A program made the translations under genes and the position numbers. A DNA stretch of 64,000 bases, taken from assembly GCF_021531895.1 (NCBI RefSeq), contig NZ_JAFBIX010000009.1, positions 1 through 64,000 on the forward strand, in the 5' to 3' direction. This stretch comes from Faecalicatena contorta (GTDB lineage: Bacteria; Bacillota; Clostridia; Lachnospirales; Lachnospiraceae). Positions 43,793-51,603 of this stretch are shown piece by piece. The notes under the pieces are model-generated. The model did not search any database and was not told where the DNA came from. It was given only the letters and a program-made list of their open reading frames with translations. How positions within the stretch are numbered: the stretch's first letter is position 1; each line of letters begins with the position of its first letter.

Positions 43793-44380
43793 ATGTATCA
43801 TTACTATATGTTTAACAAACCCTTCGGCTGTGTCACTGCAAGACGCGATGACCGCTACCCCACTGTGATGGATTATTTTCAGGAATTACACAATGATGCC
43901 CTCTCTCCCGTCGGCAGGCTGGACCGCGAGACAGAAGGGCTGCTTTTGATTACAGATGACGGGCAGTGGAATCAGGAAATGACTCATCCTGCCCGTCACA
44001 AAGAAAAGACTTATGAATTTACCGCCCTTGGGGCCCTAACAGAAGAGAAGCAAAAGCAGCTGGAATATGGGGTCCTTTTGAAAGGCTCTGACATTCCAAC
44101 TGCTCCTGCCAAGATTTCTGTTACACATACGACAATTCTTGCCGATATTCTTCCAACGCTTCACCCTGAGATTCAGGAGAAAACCCGTCATAACCGGATG
44201 GATCATCCTGTTGTCCAGGGAACCATCGTGATCACAGAGGGCCGAAAGCGCCAGATACGCCGAATGTTAAAGATCGTGGGTTGCTGTGTTATAGAATTAA
44301 AACGTACAGCCATTGATTCTATTTCCTTAGACCCGGATCTTAAGCCGGGAGAATGGAAAGAGATCTCCCCACATTTTTAA
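43793..44380 (+). CDS. RsuA-family 16S rRNA pseudouridine synthase
   Basis: A 195-residue RNA pseudouridine synthase with FNKPFGCVTARRD, the catalytic aspartate in PVGRLDRETEGLLLITDDG (about residue 42), KTYEF and GRKRQIRRMLK motifs. The start at 43793 has AGGAGG well placed. The N-terminal S4 domain of RsuA is missing; the protein begins at the catalytic domain. It converges with and overlaps the NSS transporter by 4 bp. Confidence 0.9.
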   Translation: MYHYYMFNKPFGCVTARRDDRYPTVMDYFQELHNDALSPVGRLDRETEGLLLITDDGQWNQEMTHPARHKEKTYEFTALGALTEEKQKQLEYGVLLKGSDIPTAPAKISVTHTTILADILPTLHPEIQEKTRHNRMDHPVVQGTIVITEGRKRQIRRMLKIVGCCVIELKRTAIDSISLDPDLKPGEWKEISPHF

Positions 44381-45717
44381 CCGATTCCACCGAAGAAGAT
44401 TCCAAGGACATACACAACCAGTGTGATGCCTACGAACACATATTTTGTCAGCGGCTCGAACCATTGGCCCAACGGCTTCGTCCGTCCCGTCTCAGCCTGA
44501 CTTCTTGCATATCCTTTCGGACATACCCAGAAGAACATGATTCCTGCCAGCAATGCTCCAAGAGGAATGATATAGATGGAGATGACATCCATCCATGCGC
44601 CTACGGAATCGCCGCTCTCGATGAAGATACTGACGGCTGCCCCGATCACGGCAATCACTGCCACTGCCATTTTTCTTGACAGTCCGAACTGTTCTTGAAG
44701 CGCCTCGACCGGCGTCTCGAACAGATTCATAAGGGACGTGATCGCTGCCGATAACACCGCAGCAAAAAAGATAATTGCAAATAAACCGCCAAACGGAAGC
44801 TGTTGGAATACTGCCGGCAATGTGATAAACATCAGCGGCGGACCGCTTGCCACATCAAGACCGAACGCGAATACTGCCGGAATCACTACGACTCCTGCCA
44901 GCAGTGCCGCACAGGTATCAAAGAACGCAACATTCTTCGCACAGCTCACAATATCAATGTCTTTCTTCAGATAACTTCCATACACAATGGTTCCAGAACC
45001 TGCCAGTGACAATGAGAAAAATGCCTGTCCCAATGCATACACCCAGGTATTGATATCCAGTAATTCTTCCCACTTCGGTACAAAGAGATACTTGTAACCT
45101 TCCATTGCTCCCGGAAGAATAGCAACACGTACCATCAGAATCAGAAAGAACAGGAAAAAGACTGGCATCATGACCTTATTGACCTTCTCGATTCCCTTGG
45201 TGATACCAAATGCCATGATAACAAACGTCACAGCTAACCCCAGCATATGCCAGCTGATATTTCCGAATGGTACCGCAATCTTTCCAAAAAAGCTTCCCAT
45301 ATCCTCTACTTTTGTAAGATTCCCTGTCAGAGAACTCCACAGATACTTCATGACCCATCCGACAACCACAGAATAGCCGATTGCAATTCCAAGAGAACCT
45401 ATCACCGGAATCATCCCAATTGCTCTGCCGACTGGTCGCCCTTTTTCTCCGAACCGCATCTCCATCGCTTTTCCAAAAGAACCAAGCGGTCCTGTCTTCA
45501 TGCTCCGTCCGAATGCCATCTCGCCGATAACACCGGAAAATCCAAGCAGCACCACAAATATAAAATACGGAATTAAAAATGCTGCTCCGCCAAACTTACC
45601 GGTTCTGTATGGAAACATCCAGATATTAGCCATTCCTACCGCAGAACCAATACACGCAATAACAAATCCCATTTTTGTGCGGAACTCATCTCTTCCCTTC
45701 TCAACTGTCTTACCCAT
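44377..45717 (-). CDS. Sodium-dependent transporter, NSS family
   Basis: A 446-residue membrane protein with about 11-12 hydrophobic segments. The first helix has FVIACIGSAVGMANIWMFPY, the unwound NSS substrate/sodium site (GSAVGMxNIWxFPY), and helix 6 has GQAFFSLSLAGSGTIVYGSYL. Bacterial NSS proteins import amino acids with sodium. Substrate is unknown. No neighbouring enzyme gives a hint. Confidence 0.94.
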   Translation of the reverse strand: MGKTVEKGRDEFRTKMGFVIACIGSAVGMANIWMFPYRTGKFGGAAFLIPYFIFVVLLGFSGVIGEMAFGRSMKTGPLGSFGKAMEMRFGEKGRPVGRAIGMIPVIGSLGIAIGYSVVVGWVMKYLWSSLTGNLTKVEDMGSFFGKIAVPFGNISWHMLGLAVTFVIMAFGITKGIEKVNKVMMPVFFLFFLILMVRVAILPGAMEGYKYLFVPKWEELLDINTWVYALGQAFFSLSLAGSGTIVYGSYLKKDIDIVSCAKNVAFFDTCAALLAGVVVIPAVFAFGLDVASGPPLMFITLPAVFQQLPFGGLFAIIFFAAVLSAAITSLMNLFETPVEALQEQFGLSRKMAVAVIAVIGAAVSIFIESGDSVGAWMDVISIYIIPLGALLAGIMFFWVCPKGYARSQAETGRTKPLGQWFEPLTKYVFVGITLVVYVLGIFFGGIG

Positions 45718-45755
45718 CTCATTTTCTCCATCAACTATCGTATTTTCAACAAAAG

Positions 45756-45798
45756 AGGCTTATTCAAAATGTCTTTTCCCCGACATCCGAATAAGCCT
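45756..45798 (-). terminator. Terminator of the FKBP/trigger-factor-like lipoprotein gene
   Basis: AGGCTTATTC (45756-45765) and GAATAAGCCT (45789-45798) form a perfect 10-bp stem; on the minus strand it is followed by a TTTTG tail. Confidence 0.85.
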
Positions 45799-45819
45799 TA
45801 TCATCCCTACTGCTCTTCC

Positions 45820-46875
45820 CTATTCAGAAGCGACCTGAACACAATGTTCTACCAGCCATTCTTTGACCAGATTATTCAATGCGATTTCTTTCAAGTCCTC
45901 TTCTGACGCTGCTTCTTTTAACGCATCTACATCTTCATAGCCGTAATCTTCAGCCATCTGTTTTAATTGTTCCTCATAAACATCATCTGTCAGCTTAATC
46001 TTCTCTTTGTCTGCGATTGCCTCTGTCACCATCGTCTGCTTAACACTTGATTTTGCAGCCTCCTCAACCTGGCTTTCAAAATCTTCCACTGTGGTCTGCA
46101 TCTGTTCCTCAATGAAAGTCTCATAATCCTGTCCATAGTATTCTGCTGCTGACTTGTATTGTTCAATCAAGGAATCCGATATCTCCTGTACATCTTCTTC
46201 TGGATACTTCTTTACTTCGGAATTATCCAGAACTGCCTGCCATACTTCCTGACTGAGACTGTCTTCATAGTTGGTCTTGGCATCTTCTTCTAACTGTTTT
46301 CTGACTTCTTCCTTATATTCCTTAACAGTCTTTGATTCCTCAGATACAGATTTTACAAATTCATCGTCCAGCTCAGGAACGACCTGTTCACTGATTCCTT
46401 TGACTGTAATGGTAAATACGACCGGCTTTCCGGCATAATCTGTATTGCCATAATCATCTGGGAATTGTCCTTCCCAGTCATAAGTATCTCCAACATTATG
46501 TCCAATCACACTATCTTCAAATCCATCGATAAATGTTCCTGATCCGATCGTAAGCGGATAATCGGTAGAAGAGCCACCTTCAAATTCTACTCCATCTATT
46601 TTTCCTACAAAGTCAATCGTTGCTGTATCTCCTTCTTGTACCGGACGGTCTGTGATCTCATTCGTTGTTGCATTGGTTTGCAAAGTAGAATTAATCGTAT
46701 TTTCCACATCTTCATCGGTAATCTCCTTAGCTTTTTCTACCTCATCAACTTCTACACCTTTATATTTGGAAATCGTCAATGCATCCGTCTCCAGTCCTTT
46801 GCTTCCTTCACAACCAGTCAATATCATAGAAGCAGCAAATACACCTGTTAATAACATTATAATTTTCTTTTTCAT
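45820..46875 (-). CDS. Trigger factor/FKBP-type peptidyl-prolyl isomerase lipoprotein
   Basis: A 351-residue lipoprotein: signal peptide ending ASMILTGCEGS (lipobox Cys about 23), then an FKBP domain (VQEGDTATIDFVGKIDGVEFEGG and GFEDSVIGHNVGD, residues about 80-135) and a helical C-terminal domain like trigger factor. It would help fold exported proteins outside the membrane. The ATG at 46875 follows GAGGTG; an ATG four codons earlier overlaps that site. Confidence 0.88.
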   Translation of the reverse strand: MKKKIIMLLTGVFAASMILTGCEGSKGLETDALTISKYKGVEVDEVEKAKEITDEDVENTINSTLQTNATTNEITDRPVQEGDTATIDFVGKIDGVEFEGGSSTDYPLTIGSGTFIDGFEDSVIGHNVGDTYDWEGQFPDDYGNTDYAGKPVVFTITVKGISEQVVPELDDEFVKSVSEESKTVKEYKEEVRKQLEEDAKTNYEDSLSQEVWQAVLDNSEVKKYPEEDVQEISDSLIEQYKSAAEYYGQDYETFIEEQMQTTVEDFESQVEEAAKSSVKQTMVTEAIADKEKIKLTDDVYEEQLKQMAEDYGYEDVDALKEAASEEDLKEIALNNLVKEWLVEHCVQVASE

Positions 46876-46994
46876 ACTACACCTCATGCTCTATATTATT
46901 CTTATCAACAAAATTACGCACTATTATGTTATAGCACATTTGGCTAGACTTTCAAAGGTTTTTCACATTTATTTCATTCTTTTCTGATCTTATA

Positions 46995-48470
46995 TCATAA
47001 AACAGGAGATAACAATCTGCAAAATTGTTCTTTGATTCGTACGATATAATTTCTCTGTTCATACTTCTTGCGAGTCACCAGAGTACTCTTTGTAATGTCA
47101 TTCTCAAATGCCTCAACTAACTTCTCGGTTGTCCGCGCACTGTAGATCACAGCATTGACTTCAAAATTCAGACTAAAGCTGCGAATATCCATATTGGCCG
47201 TCCCCATGCAGGTCACAAGCCCATCTACACACATACATTTCGCATGAAGGAATCCATGATCATAAGTATAACACCTTGCACCAGCCTCAATCATTTCCCC
47301 TAGATAAGAATAGGTCGCCCAATATACAAACGGATGATCTGGCTTGCACGGAATCATGATCCGTACGTCAATACCAGACTTCGCAGCTATCATCAATGCA
47401 TCCCGTATATTATCATCCGGGATAAAGTATGGAGTCTGTATATAGATACTCTTCTTCGCCATATGAATCAGACGGAGATAATTATTACGAATTTCCTGAC
47501 TGCTGGAATCCGGGCCACTGGAAATAATCTGTACCGGATCACGTCCGTTACGCACATAATTGGGAATCTCAAAGAGTCGATCTTCTAAGAATAGATTCTC
47601 CTTGGCCGCATAATTCCAATCTAACACAAATCGTACCGCCAACGAAGTAACCGCCGATCCTTCAATGCAAATATGTGTATCTCTCCAATAGCCAAACTTT
47701 TTATCCTTTCCAAGATATTCCCGTCCGATATTAAAGCCTCCGACAAATCCAATTCTCCCATCGATAACTACAATCTTTCTGTGATTTCGATAGTTTACGC
47801 GAAGTTGTAATTTCCCCAGAACTGCCGGGAAGAATTCTGCCACTTCAATGCCTGCTTTCTCTAAGCGAACCCAGTCGGAATTATGCATTCCTCTGCATCC
47901 CATACTGTCGAACAAGACCCGCACTTCCACTCCCTGTCTTGCTTTTCGTATCAATACCTTTTCAATCTCCTGCCACAGTTCATCATTGCGGATAATGTAA
48001 TATTGCACATGGATATAATTTCTGGCATGCTCCATCTCTGCAAGCAACGCCTGAAACTTCTCCTTTCCATCCGTATATATGCGAATATCATTATTATCTG
48101 TCAACACAGACTCTACTTCATTCAGATTATATAAGATCAATCCTTTGAATCTTTCCAGCTCAGGATCGCGCAACCGCAATTTCTTCCTATAGATGGATTC
48201 CTCCTGTCTGCGAACGGCATACTTAATCTCTCCTTCGATTTCCTTCATCTTAAACATTCGGTTTTTATGGAAATTCTGACCCAGGATCAGATATAGTACA
48301 AACCCCAGAATGGGGATAAAATACAACAGCAGAAGCCATGCCCACACAGTCGTGGGATTGCGGCGCTGAAAAAATATGATCAGCAGTGAAAACACGATAT
48401 TTATCAAGAAAAAATGATCCAGAATCCATTCATATGCAATTCCGATTCCATCTCCTGCTATCTGAAGCAT
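46995..48470 (-). CDS. cls: Cardiolipin synthase
   Basis: A 491-residue phospholipase D-superfamily enzyme with two N-terminal membrane segments (FFLINIVFSLLIIFF and AWLLLLYFIPILGFVLYLILG) and two HKD motifs: YRNHRKIVVIDG with GFVGGFN, and FLHAKCMCVDG with MGTANMD. It joins two phosphatidylglycerols to cardiolipin. The ATG at 48470 follows GGGGAGG; the frame runs 17 codons further upstream without a ribosome site. Confidence 0.94.
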   Translation of the reverse strand: MLQIAGDGIGIAYEWILDHFFLINIVFSLLIIFFQRRNPTTVWAWLLLLYFIPILGFVLYLILGQNFHKNRMFKMKEIEGEIKYAVRRQEESIYRKKLRLRDPELERFKGLILYNLNEVESVLTDNNDIRIYTDGKEKFQALLAEMEHARNYIHVQYYIIRNDELWQEIEKVLIRKARQGVEVRVLFDSMGCRGMHNSDWVRLEKAGIEVAEFFPAVLGKLQLRVNYRNHRKIVVIDGRIGFVGGFNIGREYLGKDKKFGYWRDTHICIEGSAVTSLAVRFVLDWNYAAKENLFLEDRLFEIPNYVRNGRDPVQIISSGPDSSSQEIRNNYLRLIHMAKKSIYIQTPYFIPDDNIRDALMIAAKSGIDVRIMIPCKPDHPFVYWATYSYLGEMIEAGARCYTYDHGFLHAKCMCVDGLVTCMGTANMDIRSFSLNFEVNAVIYSARTTEKLVEAFENDITKSTLVTRKKYEQRNYIVRIKEQFCRLLSPVL

Positions 48471-48551
48471 GATAATCCTCCCCAACACTCTCTTACTTAT
48501 AATTATTATACCTTTTCTCACCGGAAAAGTAACCCTAAAACCTCAAATCTC

Positions 48552-48580
48552 TTGCACTTGTGCTCAAAGAATGTTACAAT
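48552..48580 (+). promoter_or_regulatory. Promoter of the small membrane-anchored protein gene
   Basis: TTGCAC (48552-48557) and TACAAT (48575-48580) with a 17-bp spacer, 35 bp before the GTG start at 48616. Confidence 0.6.
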
Positions 48581-48615
48581 GTAGTTCGTGAAAAATAGAT
48601 TTTAGGAGGTTCGCC

Positions 48616-49056
48616 GTGAGTACGTTTACCATCGTATTGCTTGTTATTTTAATCGTTTTAATTGTTGCATGTGTTGTGTTGTATTTCTTAGGAAAAAAGG
48701 CAGAAAAGAGACAGGCTGAACAGCAGGAACAGTTGGATGCTGTAGCGCAGACTGTATCTATGCTTATTATCGATAAAGGCAAGATGCGGATGAAAGATGC
48801 AGGACTCCCAGCCATCGTTCTGGAGAACACACCAAAATATCTTCGCCGTTCCAAAGTGCCGGTTGTAAAAGCAAAAGTTGGTCCGAAGATTATGACCTTA
48901 ATGTGCGATGCACAGATCTATCCTCTGATTCCTGTGAAAAAGGAAGTAAAAGCTACTGTAAGCGGCATCTACATTACCGCAGTCAAGGGCTTAAGAGGAC
49001 CATTAGAGACACCACAGAAGAAGAAAGGTTTCTTCGCAAGATTACGTGGCAAATAA
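48616..49056 (+). CDS. Membrane-anchored protein of unknown function
   Basis: A 146-residue protein starting at GTG with AGGAGG seven to eight bases upstream. One N-terminal membrane helix (TIVLLVILIVLIVACVVLYF) is followed by a short coiled stretch (KRQAEQQEQLDAVAQ) and a basic soluble domain, ending in a Lys/Arg-rich tail (KKKGFFARLRGK). I do not recognise the family. It is convergent with DUF1934 at a shared terminator. Confidence 0.75.
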   Translation: MSTFTIVLLVILIVLIVACVVLYFLGKKAEKRQAEQQEQLDAVAQTVSMLIIDKGKMRMKDAGLPAIVLENTPKYLRRSKVPVVKAKVGPKIMTLMCDAQIYPLIPVKKEVKATVSGIYITAVKGLRGPLETPQKKKGFFARLRGK

Positions 49057-49076
49057 AGACAAGCGCAACAACAAAT

Positions 49077-49110
49077 AAAAGCATTGGATCCTAACGGTCC
49101 AATGCTTTTA
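49077..49110. terminator. Bidirectional terminator between convergent genes
   Basis: GCATTGGA (49081-49088) and TCCAATGC (49098-49105) with flanking AAAA and TTTTA. The stem overlaps the DUF1934 stop codon at 49091, so it serves both genes. Confidence 0.85.
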
Positions 49111-49543
49111 TATTAATCGCTATATTACAGTCAGCGACCATCTCACTATTGATATCCAACGCATAATTTACATGGATATCGATATTCTCCTCGGTCACAT
49201 CCACCTTCATCTCTTTTGTATGTGTTCCAACCATTAATTCCCCATACGGAGTATTATACTGAGTCATGTTAATCTTATCTTTTTCAAAAACCATATGTGT
49301 ATTTGAAATGCCACTTTTCATAATCTCAAGCTTGCCCTCTTCATCAACGCGAATCTTATTCTTGATAGACCCCGGCATTCCTTCTACCACTTCATCATAG
49401 ACAACATAATGCTTCCCATTCTTCAGATAATATGTTGCCGGCGTGATGACTTCAATTGGTTCGTTCTCATTTTCATCCTCATCCACTAATCCAGTCGTCT
49501 CATAATGCAGACCAGATATAGTCAATAATACTTCTTTCGTCAT
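49091..49543 (-). CDS. DUF1934 domain protein (YwiB-like)
   Basis: A 150-residue beta-rich protein of the DUF1934 type, with the pattern TPATYYLKNGKHYVVYDE, then NTPYGELMVGTHTKEM and a final YALDINSEMV segment, a lipocalin-like barrel. Function unknown. It lies 8 bp after murI in the same direction, so it is probably cotranscribed. Confidence 0.85.
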   Translation of the reverse strand: MTKEVLLTISGLHYETTGLVDEDENENEPIEVITPATYYLKNGKHYVVYDEVVEGMPGSIKNKIRVDEEGKLEIMKSGISNTHMVFEKDKINMTQYNTPYGELMVGTHTKEMKVDVTEENIDIHVNYALDINSEMVADCNIAINIKALDR

Positions 49544-49551
49544 ACCATCAC

Positions 49552-50373
49552 CTAATATTCTTCTATATTAATCTGCTTTGTCGCAGCGACATCATATGGA
49601 AGGATCGTATTCGCAAATTGCGTAAACTTCTCAGCCGCATCACTGACATAAAAATCATAGACTGCCGGTTTTCCCGATTGATTTGCAATTCCTTTCTTTT
49701 CCAATATGGATTTCAGATCCATCGCTGTCTCATAAGCCGGATTTACAATATGTACCTTCTCCCCAAAATACTCAATAATTCTGGATCTCAACAAAGGATA
49801 ATGCGTACATCCCAAAATCATGGTATCAATATCCGTCTTCTTCATATCCGACAGATAGATATCGATTACTTCCTCTGTGATCTTGTGCTTCGCAAAGCCT
49901 TCTTCCACTAACGGTACAAATAACGGACAAGGCTTTCCAATAACGACCGCATCCGGATTCATGCTCTTAATGACCTTCGTATAAGTCTCACTTCGAATCG
50001 TCGCTTCCGTTCCTGCCACACCAATCATTCCATTCTTCGTCTCCTGCACAGCTGCTCTCGCACCCGGCACGATCACTCCAATAATCGGAATATCTATCTC
50101 CTTCTCCACAGTCTCAAGTGCCAGCGCACTGGCTGTGTTACAGGCAATTACAATCGCCTTCACGTTCTTCGTCTGAAGAAAACGGATAATCTGCCGCGAA
50201 AATCGGATAATATTATTCTTAGACTTGCTTCCATAAGGCACTCTGGCCGTATCCCCAAAATACACAAGATTCTCATTCGGAAGCTGGCGCATAATCTCTC
50301 TGGCAACCGTCAAACCGCCCACACCAGAGTCAAAGACACCAACAGGGGCTGTATTTTTAGAATTCATCTCCAC
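49552..50373 (-). CDS. murI: Glutamate racemase
   Basis: A 273-residue racemase making D-glutamate for peptidoglycan. The two catalytic cysteines are visible in VIACNTASA (about residue 77) and LGCTHYPLL (about 186), with VFDSGVGGL at the N-terminus and GDTARVPYG after. I place the start at the GTG 50373, nine bases after AAGGAG; an ATG two codons later is too far from it and an ATG seven codons earlier overlaps it. Confidence 0.93.
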   Translation of the reverse strand: MEMNSKNTAPVGVFDSGVGGLTVAREIMRQLPNENLVYFGDTARVPYGSKSKNNIIRFSRQIIRFLQTKNVKAIVIACNTASALALETVEKEIDIPIIGVIVPGARAAVQETKNGMIGVAGTEATIRSETYTKVIKSMNPDAVVIGKPCPLFVPLVEEGFAKHKITEEVIDIYLSDMKKTDIDTMILGCTHYPLLRSRIIEYFGEKVHIVNPAYETAMDLKSILEKKGIANQSGKPAVYDFYVSDAAEKFTQFANTILPYDVAATKQINIEEY

Positions 50374-50443
50374 GATAATAATCTCCTTTATCATACATTC
50401 GTACTACCCATTGTACCGTTTGCCCCTCACGATTTCAAGTAGA

Positions 50444-50481
50444 GGACGTAGACTTTTTTAACTTTACTACGTCCCCAATTA
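50444..50481. repeat. REP-like hairpin with CGTCCCCAATTA
   Basis: GGACGTAG (50444-50451) pairs perfectly with CTACGTCC (50467-50474), and the word CGTCCCCAATTA (50470-50481) also occurs at 12796-12807. It lies in the gap between murI and pfkA. Confidence 0.55.
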
Positions 50482-50506
50482 AAAAATGCCCTGTACCCAA
50501 ATGAAA

Positions 50507-50535
50507 AAAAAGAGGCATTTTTGCCTCTTTTTTCT
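50507..50535 (-). terminator. Terminator of pfkA
   Basis: AAAAAGAGGCA (50507-50517) pairs perfectly with TGCCTCTTTTT (50522-50532) around TTTT; A- and T-runs on both sides make it usable in either direction. It lies 15 bp after the pfkA stop. Confidence 0.9.
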
Positions 50536-50548
50536 CTATCTTTCAATC

Positions 50549-51526
50549 TTACAATGCGAGTTCTTTTGCGATTTCGTACTGGTAATCTGGAATTCCTTTT
50601 TGCATCTTCAATGCTTCGTTGATATCGAAATCAACGTATTCTCCGTGTCTGTAGCCTACTACACGATTGCTCTTTCCTGCGATCAGAAGATCCACTGCCA
50701 TTGCTCCCATGATGGATGCATATACACGGTCTTTACATGTCGGGCTTCCACCACGCTGCATGTGTCCGATAATGGTTGCTCTGGTCTCCATTCCGGTTGC
50801 TTCTTCGATTCTCTTCGCCATGTTCAGTGAGTCACCGACGCCTTCTGCGTTGATGATGATGTAATTCTTCTTACCACGTTTTCTGCATTCCTGAATGTCT
50901 GCTACGATTGCTTCTTCGTTGTAGTCGTGCTCTTCTGGCATCAGAATACGCTCTGCACCATTGGCAATACCACACCACAAAGCAAGATATCCGGCATCTC
51001 TTCCCATAACCTCGATGATAGAGCATCTTTCATGAGAAGTTGATGTATCACGAACTTTATCGATTGCTTCCATTGCTGTATTTACTGCTGTATCAAATCC
51101 GATTGTATATTCTGTACATGCGATATCCAAATCAATAGTTCCCGGAATTCCAATTGTATTAATTCCAAGGTTTGCTAACTTCTGAGCTCCGGCAAAGGAA
51201 CCATCTCCACCGATGACTACTAATCCGTCAATTCCATATTTCTTACAAATTGCTGCAGCTTTCTGTTGTCCTTCTTCTGTACGCATCTCTTCACAACGCG
51301 CCGTCTGAAGAATTGTTCCTCCGCGCTGGATTGTATCAGACACGTCTCTGGCGGACAGATCAATAATCTCTTCATCCAAAAGTCCCTGATATCCTTTTCT
51401 GATACCTCTGACCTTCAGGCCTTTTCCTAATGCTGTTCTAACTACCGCACGGATTGCTGCATTCATTCCAGGTGCGTCACCGCCACTTGTCAATACACCT
51501 ATCGTACGTATTACTTTGTCTGCCAT
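50549..51526 (-). CDS. pfkA: 6-phosphofructokinase, ATP-dependent
   Basis: A 325-residue phosphofructokinase, the committed step of glycolysis. GGDGS at residues 106-110 marks the ATP-using type. The catalytic loop reads PGTIDLDIACTEYTIG: the two aspartates (132, 134) are kept, but the usual Asn between them is Leu. The substrate-binding EVMGRDAGYLA and GHMQRGGSPTCKDR are intact. It follows dnaE by 77 bp in the same direction. Confidence 0.95.
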   Translation of the reverse strand: MADKVIRTIGVLTSGGDAPGMNAAIRAVVRTALGKGLKVRGIRKGYQGLLDEEIIDLSARDVSDTIQRGGTILQTARCEEMRTEEGQQKAAAICKKYGIDGLVVIGGDGSFAGAQKLANLGINTIGIPGTIDLDIACTEYTIGFDTAVNTAMEAIDKVRDTSTSHERCSIIEVMGRDAGYLALWCGIANGAERILMPEEHDYNEEAIVADIQECRKRGKKNYIIINAEGVGDSLNMAKRIEEATGMETRATIIGHMQRGGSPTCKDRVYASIMGAMAVDLLIAGKSNRVVGYRHGEYVDFDINEALKMQKGIPDYQYEIAKELAL

Positions 51527-51603
51527 GAATTATCCCTCCATCGTATTCTTAATTTAATCCCTATGGAAATCTATCTCTCTCGTGCAACATTGTACATTAA
51601 TTA

